Source of the DNA: Asticcacaulis sp. AC466
GTDB taxonomy: Bacteria > Pseudomonadota > Alphaproteobacteria > Caulobacterales > Caulobacteraceae
DNA: 64,000 nt
Assembly: GCF_000495815.1 (NCBI RefSeq)
Contig: NZ_AWGE01000022.1
Span: 21,204-85,203 of the forward strand
Direction: 5' to 3'
Shown here: positions 26,719 through 34,453 of the stretch, piece by piece
Numbering within the stretch: the first letter of the stretch is position 1
Layout: the number at the start of each line of letters is the position of its first letter
Program-made: the position numbers and the translations under genes
The notes under the pieces: generated by a model
What the model was told of the DNA's origin: nothing
The model's input: the letters and a program-made list of their open reading frames with translations, nothing else
Database searches by the model: none

Positions 26719-26749
26719 GTTCGGCTCCGGGAAAGTGTCCGATTCCGAA

Positions 26750-26814
26750 GTTACGTAAGATCGTAACGATTTGCAAGGAATATTACGATACTTAGCAATA
26801 CGAAATTTCGTAAT
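26750..26814. promoter_or_regulatory. Three S24-repressor operators between divergent promoters
   Basis: Three 18-bp sites with the layout RTTACG-N6-CGTAAY: 26750-26767 (GTTACG-TAAGAT-CGTAAC, perfect), 26782-26799 (ATTACG-ATACTT-AGCAAT, right half degenerate) and 26797-26814 (AATACG-AAATTT-CGTAAT, one mismatch). They fill the 115-bp gap between the operon starting at 26718 and the repressor at 26834, like lambda OR. The same site recurs at 33556. Binding by the adjacent repressor is inferred. Confidence 0.8.
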
Positions 26815-26833
26815 CGATGCGATAAATAGGCCC

Positions 26834-27550
26834 ATGACCGACTCCGCATTTACCCAGCGCCAGCTCAATTTCGAAAAATGGCGCCAGATGAACGGCCTGA
26901 CCTTCGTTCAGATCGCCGATGCCTCAGGCGTGCCCTATTCGACGCTCAAATCCTTTACCACCAAGCCGGGGCAAGGGATGATCGATCGCAATATCGAAAA
27001 GCTGACCCTGGCCTATCGCATATCGGCGGACGATATCTTCGTCGAACCGCGCCTGATCCGCGACACGCCGCTGACGCCCCTGACGTCTTCTATGACGGCC
27101 CAATCCGACGCGCCAAAGGTTACGACCTCGGACGGGCTGGTGCGCATTCCCGCCTACGATATCCGGCTGGCGGCGGGCGGCGGCACGGTGATCGACCGCG
27201 AAGAGGTGAAGGAACATTGGGCCGTGCCCCTGCGGTTCATCACCGACGAACTGGGCCTGTCGCCCAGCACCCTGTCCATGGCCGAAGTCACCGGCGACAG
27301 CATGTATCCGTTGCTGTGGCACCGCGACCGCATCCTGATCAACCACGCCGACATCAATCCGTCGCCGCCGGGCGTCTTCGCCCTGTGGGACGGCTACGGC
27401 CTGGTGGTCAAAAAGGTCCAGCGCATCCACCGTTCCGACCCGGAAAAGGCGATGCTGATCTCCGAAAACCCGACCTATCCGCCGTATGAGGTCTTCCTCG
27501 ACGAAATCAACATCATCGGCCGCGTCGTGTGGTTTAACCGCCGGATGTAG
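26834..27550 (+). CDS. S24-family (CI/LexA-type) phage repressor
   Basis: 238 aa from ATG 26834. N-terminal HTH near residues 21-45 (GLTFVQIADASGVPYSTLKS). The C-terminal S24 domain has an Ala114-Gly115 cleavage dipeptide in RLAAGGG, the nucleophile Ser156 in GDSMYP, and Lys193/194 in VVKKVQ. All elements for RecA-stimulated self-cleavage are present, so it is probably a DNA-damage-responsive repressor. It is divergent from the five-gene phage-type operon and shares the gap with three operators. Confidence 0.88.
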   Translation: MTDSAFTQRQLNFEKWRQMNGLTFVQIADASGVPYSTLKSFTTKPGQGMIDRNIEKLTLAYRISADDIFVEPRLIRDTPLTPLTSSMTAQSDAPKVTTSDGLVRIPAYDIRLAAGGGTVIDREEVKEHWAVPLRFITDELGLSPSTLSMAEVTGDSMYPLLWHRDRILINHADINPSPPGVFALWDGYGLVVKKVQRIHRSDPEKAMLISENPTYPPYEVFLDEINIIGRVVWFNRRM

Positions 27551-27555
27551 GGGGC

Positions 27556-27580
27556 GGGCTTAAGCCAGATGCCCACCACG
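27556..27580 (+). repeat. Truncated left end of the palindromic repeat
   Basis: CTTAAGCCAGATGCCCACCAC resembles the left edge of the larger repeat (CTTAAGYCAGATRCCCCACC) found complete at 29243, 32435 and 33341. Only the edge is left. The rest of the gap to 27725 holds no gene I can see. Confidence 0.4.
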
Positions 27581-27725
27581 ACGTCACCGCCGCCGAAGCC
27601 TGCGCCCCCCTGGGCAACGACAGGTCATTGGGCACGGAGGTCATCCTTCCGCTCTCTGTTGACCGGTCGGAAAGCAGCGCCAATATCAGTCAAATCCCTG
27701 CGGTCCATGCGGCGGCAAATCGCGT

Positions 27726-28247
27726 CTAATCGTCTTCGTGTGGGCGTAACCAAGCACTCGTTGTGGAGTATTTCTCTGCCACAGTATAGACACTCTCGTG
27801 ATCTGACCGACGTAGCTTACCAGTGTAGCGGTACCCTTTCTTCTTAGCTTGGGTTACCAGAGCATCATAATGTGCAGGTAACACTCTTTCGAATGTGACT
27901 TTAATCTTGGGCAACCAGGTTGCATCGCGGATATTGGGATCGACCTTATCTGCAATAATCGCGTCACACATTTTTCCAACTTGAGTAAAGTAGCTATCGC
28001 CAGAAGAAGCGAGAGCCAGAAACTCGTCAAAGCTCGGGTCCTGCGATTTTGAATATGTGCTGAGGGCAGCGACATAAGATTTATAGGCATCATCAACTGG
28101 AGCGGTCGCGGCTACCGCATTCTCATAGTTTTTTTGAGATACATCGGCACGCTCCTTTTTTGACATGGAAAATCTTCCGAGGAAAATTCCCCCTATGCCA
28201 CTCGAAAGTGCAGCCACGACGGGCACCCAGACCGGCACATCCGTCAT
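27726..28247 (-). CDS. Membrane-anchored protein of unknown function
   Basis: 173 aa. One N-terminal membrane helix (WVPVVAALSSGIGGIFLGRF), then a ~140-residue helical cytoplasmic domain. AT-richer than core genes. Its start overlaps the stop of the gene upstream (four bases), forming a two-gene unit flanked by the repressor gene and non-coding DNA. No family recognised; an accessory pair. Confidence 0.65.
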   Translation of the reverse strand: MTDVPVWVPVVAALSSGIGGIFLGRFSMSKKERADVSQKNYENAVAATAPVDDAYKSYVAALSTYSKSQDPSFDEFLALASSGDSYFTQVGKMCDAIIADKVDPNIRDATWLPKIKVTFERVLPAHYDALVTQAKKKGYRYTGKLRRSDHESVYTVAEKYSTTSAWLRPHEDD

Positions 28248-28477
28248 TTGTCCTTGACCTGCCTTAGTAGAAACTCAATCGTGTCGCCTGCTGACGCGTA
28301 AGCGCGCGTGCGATAGTCCGAAAACAACTCCTTGGCGGCACCTTCGCCAGCTTGGTCTATACGGAATCCTAGGCGAACCAGTTCCTCGACGCGATCTGCC
28401 CAACGTCTTTGAAGTGCAAGAGAGGGATTGGCCGCTAGCCCGAACTTGATCCTTAAATTGTTGCCCGCGTCAGCCAC
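28244..28477 (-). CDS. Small protein, first gene of a two-gene unit
   Basis: 77 aa, helical and charged (LQRRWADRVEELVRLGFRID), without membrane segments or known motif. Coupled by ATGA overlap to the membrane-anchored protein. The region upstream (28478-28699) has no gene I can support. Confidence 0.6.
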   Translation of the reverse strand: MADAGNNLRIKFGLAANPSLALQRRWADRVEELVRLGFRIDQAGEGAAKELFSDYRTRAYASAGDTIEFLLRQVKDK

Positions 28478-28699
28478 TGGATTTTCTCCGCTCCATGTTG
28501 ATTCTCAGAACGTTATATCGTGATGATGCAATTACAGATAGTCCTCAGCGTGATGCTTCGTTACAAATTACGTGGATTCACCACCCAAGAGTGCCAACGG
28601 CACGGCAACGGTGGGAAGTGGCTGGCGCGGGACTGCATGATGCCCAGCGGCTTTGCGCTTTAGTCTGCACAGGTTCGTCTGCACAGGGGGGGGACAGCC

Positions 28700-29233
28700 A
28701 TGACGATAGAGGTCACATACGACGACGACACCATCACCATTGCCGAGCGCCTGGAGGCAGGCAGCAAGGTTTGGGGCGTCCTGTCTCAACTGGTGTTCGC
28801 CGCGCTGTGCTGCGGCCTGTTGATGGATATCTGGCACAGGGGACAGTGGCGTCATCCGTCGGTTGATCCGGACGGGCTCGGTGATGCCTTTATGGCGCTA
28901 CTCTTTCTCGTTTCCCTTATCCTGGCGCCCTTCAGTATTAGAAACACCTTGGGCTACAAGCCCGTTGTCTGGCGGTTCAGCCACGACCGGATCGACTACA
29001 GCGGCGGCTATAGCTGGCGGCCGGTTGAGAAAACCTTCGACGGCACAGAGGTGATCGCCATCAAAACCCAGGTGCGCCGTAGCGGCTTCCCGGACTATTT
29101 CCGCATCCGATTAGAACTGTCCAAGGCCGGAACGGTAGAATTCCCGTGGAGCCCGAACAAGGCCCGTCATGACGACCTGGTCATGCGCCTGATGGACATG
29201 TTTCCGACGGCCAAAACCCATATCGCCAAATGA
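28700..29233 (+). CDS. Two-helix membrane protein with PH-like C-terminal domain
   Basis: 177 aa. Hydrophobic segments at about 25-45 and 63-80; the C-terminal ~95 residues look like a beta-rich PH-type domain (PVVWRFSHDRIDYSG, RIRLELSKAGTVEFPW). A run of G residues precedes the start as a possible ribosome site. No named family; bPH-like membrane proteins are common. Confidence 0.6.
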   Translation: MTIEVTYDDDTITIAERLEAGSKVWGVLSQLVFAALCCGLLMDIWHRGQWRHPSVDPDGLGDAFMALLFLVSLILAPFSIRNTLGYKPVVWRFSHDRIDYSGGYSWRPVEKTFDGTEVIAIKTQVRRSGFPDYFRIRLELSKAGTVEFPWSPNKARHDDLVMRLMDMFPTAKTHIAK

Positions 29234-29242
29234 GGCAATCGC

Positions 29243-29428
29243 TGCGCCAACCTTAAGCCAGATGCCCCACCACCCCGCCCTTCGGGCGCGGTCCCCCTCC
29301 CCACCGTAGGTGGGGAGGTACAAGATATCGTACTTCCCCAACTTATAGTACCTCCCCACCTACGGTGGGGAGGGGGACCGCACGAAACGCGAAGCGTTGA
29401 GATGTGGTGGTGGGGGTTCTGGCTTTTC
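29243..29428. repeat. Palindromic repeat element, copy 1 (no asymmetric core)
   Basis: Left edge GCGCCAACCTTAAGCCAGAT, then CCCCACCACCCCGCCC, the arm CGGTCCC, a symmetric core of two facing TAGGTGGGGAGG/CCTCCCCACCTA hairpin halves, the arm GGGACCG and CACGAAACGCGAAGCGTTGAGAT, GTGGTGGTGGGGG. No coding capacity. It fills most of the 338-bp gap between two genes. Related copies lie at 31048 (partial), 32435 and 33341. Confidence 0.85.
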
Positions 29429-29571
29429 CCCTCACCCCGCTTGCGAAGGTTGACGCAATACGCAAGCAATAATTGTGAACGACATACGCAACTACCGCCC
29501 CACTTTCGCCTTGCCACCGCTGCGTGCATCTGGTTCAAGCAAATGACACCACGATTCCTTAGGGGGGACTT

Positions 29572-30363
29572 ATGAAAACGCTGCTGATCACCGCCGCCGT
29601 TGCGGCCTTATCTGTCACCGCTGCGCACGCCGCTGATCCGTATGCCGCGCTGGACGCCATGGCCCCCTTCATGGCCGCCACCAACCATTGCGAAGACTTT
29701 GATTACGCCGTCGATCTCGACGCCACCACCGCCGAAGTCATGCGCCGCGCCCAGGCTGTGGCCGCCGGCGGCGTCGACCAATCCGCCATCCTCCCGCATT
29801 TCCGCGCGACCATGCAAACCGCGACCGATAAGGCCGAAGCGGCCGGCACACTCGGCGCGCTGCGCCAACTGGACGCCAAACCGCAATACGAAGGCATCGA
29901 AAAGCTGTTCGGCTATTGGTCGCCCATATGCAGCCGCTACGCCGCCAGCCCCGAATTTGCCTCGCTGATCACCGCGCCCGCCTATGCCAAATCCGGCCAG
30001 CCCCAATCCTATTTCGGCCTGATTGAGTTCAAGGCCGCGCACGGCGACGTTTCGGCCATGAAAAATGCCGCCTCCATGTACGACAACGGCTTCCGCCCCG
30101 ATCCGAACAACGGCAAGGCGCACGCCTGGTGGCTGAAGGCCGCTGAGGCCGGAGACGCCACCGCCGCCGACGCCGTGGCCAGCGACTTTTTCACCGCCCA
30201 TGGCGCGCCGAAAAACTATGTCGAAGCCGTGAAGTGGGCCGCCATTTCCGCCGCGCGCGGGGGCGATGGCAAGACGCTGAAAACCTTGGAAGAGGTGATC
30301 CCCGCCGCCGACCTCAGCAAGGGCAAGGCCGCCGCGCAGGCCTGGCTGGCCCAACATAAATAG
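29572..30363 (+). CDS. Exported Sel1-like repeat protein
   Basis: 263 aa with a signal peptide (LLITAAVAALSVTAAHAA). The C-terminal part contains Sel1-type helical repeats: HGDVSAMKNAASMYDNG, KAHAWWLKAAEAGDATAADAVA and NYVEAVKWAAISAARGG. Such repeats act as protein-binding scaffolds, often in the envelope. Followed after 73 bp by another exported protein on the same strand. Confidence 0.8.
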   Translation: MKTLLITAAVAALSVTAAHAADPYAALDAMAPFMAATNHCEDFDYAVDLDATTAEVMRRAQAVAAGGVDQSAILPHFRATMQTATDKAEAAGTLGALRQLDAKPQYEGIEKLFGYWSPICSRYAASPEFASLITAPAYAKSGQPQSYFGLIEFKAAHGDVSAMKNAASMYDNGFRPDPNNGKAHAWWLKAAEAGDATAADAVASDFFTAHGAPKNYVEAVKWAAISAARGGDGKTLKTLEEVIPAADLSKGKAAAQAWLAQHK

Positions 30364-30436
30364 ACGGCCGAAAACGCGCTCGCCTCCTAATTTGGCGTAA
30401 ACCTGTTTCGGTATCGACAAACGGCAAGGAGATGAA

Positions 30437-30958
30437 ATGAACATACGCGCAGCGACGATTTGTAGTTTTGCCTGTAGTTTTGCGGTTCTGCTGTTTACAG
30501 CGCCGCACGCCTTCGCGGCCGGCTGGACACTCAGCCCACCCCATGACGGCCATCTGGTTCAACTGTCCCTTGGGGCGCCTGAGGCCCCCACCTATCTGTT
30601 CAGTTGCACCCCTTCGAACGTCCGCATCACCTATTTCGGCGCGACGGAATTACTCGACATACAGACCGGTCAAAAGATCGACGACGCTCCGGGTGCCACC
30701 ATCACACCGGGCGCGTCGGTCATGGCGCTTTACACCGGAAAGGGCTCGCCTGACTTTATGGCGGCCGAGGCCGTAGCGAACGCCACGAAAGGCTGGAACC
30801 TGACCATAACCCTCGCCAAAGATGACAAGCAGTTGCGCCAGATCGAGAAAAGCAAGATGCTGTCGCTGTTCACAACGGGCACGACCATGGCGGTCGAGTT
30901 GTCCAGCGACGACCGCGCCCTTGTCCGCGATTTTCTGAAACAGTGCAGCGCGACTTAG
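30437..30958 (+). CDS. Exported protein, unknown
   Basis: 173 aa with a signal peptide ending AFAA and a start preceded by AAGGAGATGAA. Mature part beta-rich (HLVQLSLGAPEAPTYLFSC), two cysteines. No family recognised. May be co-transcribed with the Sel1-like gene upstream. Confidence 0.7.
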   Translation: MNIRAATICSFACSFAVLLFTAPHAFAAGWTLSPPHDGHLVQLSLGAPEAPTYLFSCTPSNVRITYFGATELLDIQTGQKIDDAPGATITPGASVMALYTGKGSPDFMAAEAVANATKGWNLTITLAKDDKQLRQIEKSKMLSLFTTGTTMAVELSSDDRALVRDFLKQCSAT

Positions 30959-31008
30959 CCGAAACGCGCCCATCAACGCGCCGTAAGGGTGAGACAGGGT
31001 CGGGGTTC

Positions 31009-31048
31009 AGGCGGCGCTGTGCGCCTTAACGATGGCGTCCAATGTGCG
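31009..31048 (-). pseudogene. 3' fragment of a 31760-type gene
   Basis: On the minus strand it reads RRTLDAIVKAHSAA and stop. This matches AKLDAIVKARKHQI near the C-terminus of the protein encoded at 31760-32419; the DNA CGCCTTAACGAT and GCGTCCAAT is shared with 31839-31860. The copy directly abuts a truncated palindromic repeat. It is probably the remains of a paralogue. Confidence 0.5.
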
Positions 31049-31109
31049 TCGCACCTTAAGCCAGATACCCCACCACCCCGCCCTGCGGGCGCGGTCCCCC
31101 TACAAGATT
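31049..31109. repeat. Palindromic repeat element, left half only
   Basis: GCACCTTAAGCCAGATACCC, then the CCCGCCC/GGGCGCGGTCCCC arm and TACAAGATT, after which the similarity ends. The right half is missing. It lies in the gap before the toxin-antitoxin genes. Confidence 0.75.
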
Positions 31110-31219
31110 GACCTTTAGGTTGGCCCCGCGGCCGTCGCTGGGGCCTACCCCATTGCTGAAATAGGGCTGGCGCCTGTATTACAGATGAAATACACTCATC
31201 GCCGAAAGAGAGGTCCGTC

Positions 31220-31525
31220 ATGGCTTCAAGTGAGATGGTTCAGGCACGCATCGATGGTGATATCAAAGAGCGCGCCGGTCTGGTCCTCGGCAAAATGGGG
31301 CTGACCGTTTCGGATGCGGTGCGCATTCTTCTGACCCGCATTGCGAACGAAGGGGCCTTACCCGCTGGCCTGACGGTCGATCAGGACGCTTACGATGCCT
31401 GGTTTCGCGCAAAGGTGCAGGACGCATTGGATGATCCGCGCCCGCCTATCCCGCACGCAGACGTGAAAGCGCGTATGGCGGAAATCAAGGCCAAAGCTTT
31501 GCGTGCGGCGGCGGGGGATGCGTGA
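31220..31525 (+). CDS. RelB/DinJ-family antitoxin
   Basis: 101 aa. The N-terminal ribbon-helix-helix (MVQARIDGDIKERAGLVLGK, then GLTVSDAVRILLTRIANEG) is typical of RelB/DinJ antitoxins; the C-terminal helices would wrap the toxin. The start follows GAGAGG. The stop overlaps the toxin start (four bases), the standard order of a type II module, and the complex probably represses its own promoter. Confidence 0.88.
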   Translation: MASSEMVQARIDGDIKERAGLVLGKMGLTVSDAVRILLTRIANEGALPAGLTVDQDAYDAWFRAKVQDALDDPRPPIPHADVKARMAEIKAKALRAAAGDA

Positions 31526-31812
31526 AACTTGACTGGACGCCGCTCGCCCTCGAAGACCGGATAAATACCTTTAATCACATCGCTGAAGAGAGCGTGCAGA
31601 TCGCCGTCAAAATCGACGATGCCATTGACGCGCAAACCGAACGGTTAGTGGATTTTCCAGAAAGCGGCAGACCCGGTCGCTTTCCGGGTACGCGCGAACT
31701 GATCGTGACGGGTTATCCCTTCACCGTGGTGTATCGTATTGTCGAGGACACAATCCGCATTATTCGGGTGCTCCATCAGGCGCAGCAATGGCCGGACGAT
31801 CTTCCCCATTAG
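31522..31812 (+). CDS. RelE/ParE-family toxin
   Basis: 96 aa. The RelE/ParE fold is recognisable in WTPLALEDRINTFNHIAEES, FPESGRPGRFPGTRELIV and YPFTVVYRIVEDTIRIIRVL followed by HQAQQWP. The His/Trp-rich end suits a RelE/ParE type; ParE (gyrase) and RelE (mRNA) targets cannot be separated here. It is coupled to the antitoxin and its end overlaps the convergent gene at 31760 by 53 bp. Confidence 0.88.
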   Translation: MKLDWTPLALEDRINTFNHIAEESVQIAVKIDDAIDAQTERLVDFPESGRPGRFPGTRELIVTGYPFTVVYRIVEDTIRIIRVLHQAQQWPDDLPH

Positions 31813-32419
31813 AGCGGGTTCCGATCTGATGTTTACGCGCCTTAACGATCGCGTCCAATTTCGCCAAAACCTGAAAGCCGGGGTAATCCGCCTTATCAAA
31901 CGCGTCCCGGTAATAACAGTCCCAGTAACTCATCACCCGTGCGCGCGTGACTTCGTAAAAATCGGGGTTCTCGGCAATGAGGCGCGCAATGAGCACCGGA
32001 TCGATGTGCGGCATAGCAGTGTTGATATCGTCGATGATCTGGACGACATAGTCGCCTATCAGCGCGATGACGAACGGAATAGCCCACGGGGTATGTATCG
32101 TCAGCACGTCTTGCAATGCGGCCTGGCGCTCGAACCCGTTCGCGCTGCGCGTCAGTATGCAACGGGCCAGTTGGCGGTGCACCGGCGTTTGCCCGCCCAG
32201 CGTCGGATTCAACACAGGCGGATATACGCGATACGGTATCGTCACCGGCTCGCCGCAAACCTGTACGTGAAAATATCCCGGCACATGATCCGTGGGCAGA
32301 CGCAGTGCCCGGATCACCTCTTCGGCAACGCTTCCCAACGCCGCCGGAAACGCCTTGACGAATGCAGAGGTCATGCGGCTTTGCTTTGACATAAACGGAT
32401 CAGTATCGCTCAACTCCAT
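31760..32419 (-). CDS. Unknown protein
   Basis: 219 aa from ATG 32419 (the frame opens further up inside the palindromic repeat). Mixed alpha/beta with GYFHVQVCGEPVTIPYRVYPP and an Ile/Phe-rich helix (PWAIPFVIALIGDYVVQII). No signal peptide. It resembles uncharacterised proteins that might sense or repair, but no family is certain. A second, truncated paralogue end is at 31009. Confidence 0.6.
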   Translation of the reverse strand: MELSDTDPFMSKQSRMTSAFVKAFPAALGSVAEEVIRALRLPTDHVPGYFHVQVCGEPVTIPYRVYPPVLNPTLGGQTPVHRQLARCILTRSANGFERQAALQDVLTIHTPWAIPFVIALIGDYVVQIIDDINTAMPHIDPVLIARLIAENPDFYEVTRARVMSYWDCYYRDAFDKADYPGFQVLAKLDAIVKARKHQIGTRSNGEDRPAIAAPDGAPE

Positions 32420-32434
32420 TACCCATCGCAATAG

Positions 32435-32632
32435 TTGCGCCGACCTTAAGTCAGATACCCCACCACCCCGCCCTGCGGGCGCGGTCCCCCTCCCCACCGT
32501 AGGTGGGGAGGTACAAGATTATAGCACCTCCCTGGCTTGCTTGGGGTTTGGCGTAGCCGAACGTATAGCGTTCGACAAGCCATGGGACCGCACGAAACGC
32601 GAAGCGTTGAGATGTGGGGGTGGGGGTTCTTA
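32435..32632. repeat. Palindromic repeat element, copy 3 (core orientation A)
   Basis: Arms GGTCCC (32483-32488) and GGGACC (32584-32589) bracket a 95-bp core that runs CCTCCCCACCGTAGGTGG... through to ...TTCGACAAGCCAT. Outside the arms come the same CTTAAGTCAGATACCCC and CACGAAACGCGAAGCG edges as in the other copies. The core is the reverse complement of the one in copy 4. Confidence 0.9.
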
Positions 32633-32647
32633 CTTTTTCCCCCGCCC

Positions 32648-33277
32648 CTACTCTCTTACCCACCGCACAAGACGCGCCGACGCGCCATAGCTGGATAACC
32701 AGATCAAACAGTCGGTCGCCGTGGTGACACCCCAATCCAACGCTTTTTGCCAGGCCGTTTGCGCGATGCCGCCGTGCGCTTCGGCAAAGTCCAGATGGGC
32801 CAGCTCCTCAACCTGAATGGCGGTAATGGCCTCGGCCACGGCGGCATCGCGGGCCCTTAGCCAGTGAATCTGCTCTTCGAGATGACGATGAACGCAGCGT
32901 TCGACGCTGGCGGTGCATAGCAGAATGGCCCGCCGCCCCATCACTGCCGTGACGAAGCCAAGCACCGCCCCGCCCAGTCCCCACGCGCCAAGCAGGCGGC
33001 AAGGCCTGACGCCACGCGCCGTCATCAGGGCGTTGAACCGGTCGCGGTGCCCGATTTCGTCGGCCAGGGTACGACTAAGAAAATCGTCAAGGTCCGGCGC
33101 GCGCCACCTGGCCACCCAGAGTTGGGCCTGATAGATGCGTATGGCGCCACATTCGCCGGCATGATCGACGCGCAATATGTCCGCAACAATATCACGGTCC
33201 AGCGGACGGGCACGCCGGAGGCCGGGCCATTGCCACCCTGACCGCTCCGTGGTGATGTCCTTGCGCGATATGTCCAT
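32648..33277 (-). CDS. coq7: COQ7-type demethoxyubiquinone hydroxylase
   Basis: 209 aa from ATG 33277 (GGGGGA upstream; 33289 is an alternative). Di-iron ligands of the COQ7 family are visible: RVDHAGECGAIRIYQ, LADEIGHRDRF, ERCVHRHLEEQI and VEELAHLDFAE, giving Glu and two ExxH motifs. Catalyses the 2-polyprenyl-3-methyl-6-methoxybenzoquinol hydroxylation step of ubiquinone synthesis at the membrane. It lies alone between two palindromic repeats. Confidence 0.92.
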   Translation of the reverse strand: MDISRKDITTERSGWQWPGLRRARPLDRDIVADILRVDHAGECGAIRIYQAQLWVARWRAPDLDDFLSRTLADEIGHRDRFNALMTARGVRPCRLLGAWGLGGAVLGFVTAVMGRRAILLCTASVERCVHRHLEEQIHWLRARDAAVAEAITAIQVEELAHLDFAEAHGGIAQTAWQKALDWGVTTATDCLIWLSSYGASARLVRWVRE

Positions 33278-33340
33278 TGTCCCCCGCATACCCTTTTGTA
33301 TACCGCAAGTCGAACGGCAAGCGTACCCCTTTCGCCCAAG

Positions 33341-33538
33341 CTGCGCCGACCTTAAGTCAGATACCCCACCACCCCGCCCTGCGGGCGCGGTCCCATGGCT
33401 TGTCGAACGCTATACGTTCGCCTGCGCCAAACCCCAAACAAGTTGGGGAGGTGCTATAATTTTGTACCTCCCCACCTACGGTGGGGAGGGGGACCGCACG
33501 AAACGCGAAGCGTTGAGATGCGGTGGTGGGGGTTCTCA
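33341..33538. repeat. Palindromic repeat element, copy 4 (core orientation B)
   Basis: Arms GGTCCC (33389-33394) and GGGACC (33490-33495) bracket a 95-bp core starting ATGGCTTGTCGAACGC. The core matches the reverse complement of the copy-3 core at about 88 of 95 positions while the flanks keep the same direction. It ends just before the repressor-type operators at 33556. Confidence 0.9.
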
Positions 33539-33555
33539 CTTTCATGCGCTCAAAA

Positions 33556-33610
33556 ATTACGATATGTCGTAATTTATCTTGCGAATTACGATTTAACGTA
33601 ATATCGTAAT
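33556..33610 (+). promoter_or_regulatory. S24-repressor-type operators, second locus
   Basis: ATTACG-ATATGT-CGTAAT (33556-33573) and ATTACG-ATTTAA-CGTAAT (33585-33602), both perfect inverted repeats with the same 6-6-6 layout as at 26750-26814. A weaker overlapping site (33593-33610) follows, and a half-site ATTACG touches the ATG at 33631. They sit 30-75 bp upstream of the gene at 33631, so they would block its promoter. Confidence 0.8.
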
Positions 33611-33630
33611 CTCACCCTCAGGAGATTACG

Positions 33631-33993
33631 ATGCTGACCAAGCTGATCGAACACACCGCGCCCGCCGACCCTGCCCGCCGTTTCGTGGCCTCGGCCTATA
33701 CCGTCTTTGACCGCTGGTTCGAAGTGGCCGCGGGCGAAACCCGTGACGCCGCCGAAGCGGGCCTGCGCGCCTGGCTGAGCGCACGCGGCGATCCCTCCGC
33801 GCCCATGCCGAACGAAGTCCCTACAGCCCCGTCGCCCGATTTCACCCGCGACATGACGCGCCGCGCCATCGACCGCCTCAACGACGCCGAACGCTATCTG
33901 AAGGACGGCGATGCCGATACCGCCGGCGAATGCCTGCAAAGCGCGCGGGACTGGCTGGCGGCGCTGCTCCCTCACGCGGCGGTAGCAGCATGA
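33631..33993 (+). CDS. Unknown protein under repressor control
   Basis: 120 aa, start ATG 33631 with CAGGAG upstream. Helical, Ala/Arg/Asp-rich (ERYLKDGDADTAGECLQSARDW), no membrane segment or known fold. The two palindromic operators before it link it to the S24 repressor at 26834. Coupled to the next gene by an ATGA overlap. Confidence 0.65.
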   Translation: MLTKLIEHTAPADPARRFVASAYTVFDRWFEVAAGETRDAAEAGLRAWLSARGDPSAPMPNEVPTAPSPDFTRDMTRRAIDRLNDAERYLKDGDADTAGECLQSARDWLAALLPHAAVAA

Positions 33994-34289
33994 GCGACCT
34001 CCTCCCCTTCCCGTCCATCCGTGAGCCGCGCTTTCGCTGCGTCGGCGACGCCATGGCCCAGCGCACGCCCTTCGGCTGGGAGCACCTGAGCGATCAAGAC
34101 GCCCTGGATCTCAATCATATTCTGCGATTGCGAGCAGACCGGCATGACCGCGACGGCCACCCCGCCCTCGCCCGCCTCCATCGCGACTATATGGGCCAAT
34201 TGACCAAAGCCTGGGGCGACGCCTGCGCCTACCGCCGGGCGCGAACGGGATATTCCAGCACCTTGGAAACCGTGCCGTCGAGGCGATAA
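33990..34289 (+). CDS. Unknown protein, second gene of the repressor-controlled operon
   Basis: 99 aa from ATG 33990 (four-base overlap with the gene before). The middle is a His/Arg-rich helical segment (LNHILRLRADRHDRDGHPAL). No family recognised. Its end overlaps the convergent DUF2188-like gene by 61 bp. Confidence 0.6.
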   Translation: MSDLLPFPSIREPRFRCVGDAMAQRTPFGWEHLSDQDALDLNHILRLRADRHDRDGHPALARLHRDYMGQLTKAWGDACAYRRARTGYSSTLETVPSRR

Positions 34290-34453
34290 ACCGTCACCAC
34301 GCCCGTATTGCCGATGGTGCGTTCCACCACCCGCCGGCCCAGCGCCTGATCGCGCGTGCGGAAGCTTTTCAACACCTCGCCCGTGCTTTCGTTCTGCAAC
34401 TCCCACTTTTCCGTATCGGGGTTTCTGATAACTCTGTACCGACTTGTATCCAT
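34229..34453 (-). CDS. DUF2188-like small protein
   Basis: 74 aa. The pattern RVIRNPDTEKWELQNESTGE followed by SFRTRDQALGRRVVE resembles DUF2188 proteins: a small beta-rich fold in which a residue is copied around a trailing helix, common in rhizobia and other alphaproteobacteria. Function unknown. Tail-to-tail with the gene at 33990. Confidence 0.65.
   Translation of the reverse strand: MDTSRYRVIRNPDTEKWELQNESTGEVLKSFRTRDQALGRRVVERTIGNTGVVTVYRLDGTVSKVLEYPVRARR

Noticed and set aside
29608..30444. 278-codon frame antisense to the Sel1-like gene
   Set aside because: Shadow of the plus-strand gene, which has a signal peptide and repeats; no ribosome site or motif on this strand.
29243..33538. 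Palindromic repeats considered as CRISPR
   Set aside because: Copies are hundreds to thousands of bases apart with genes between; no spacers and no cas genes.
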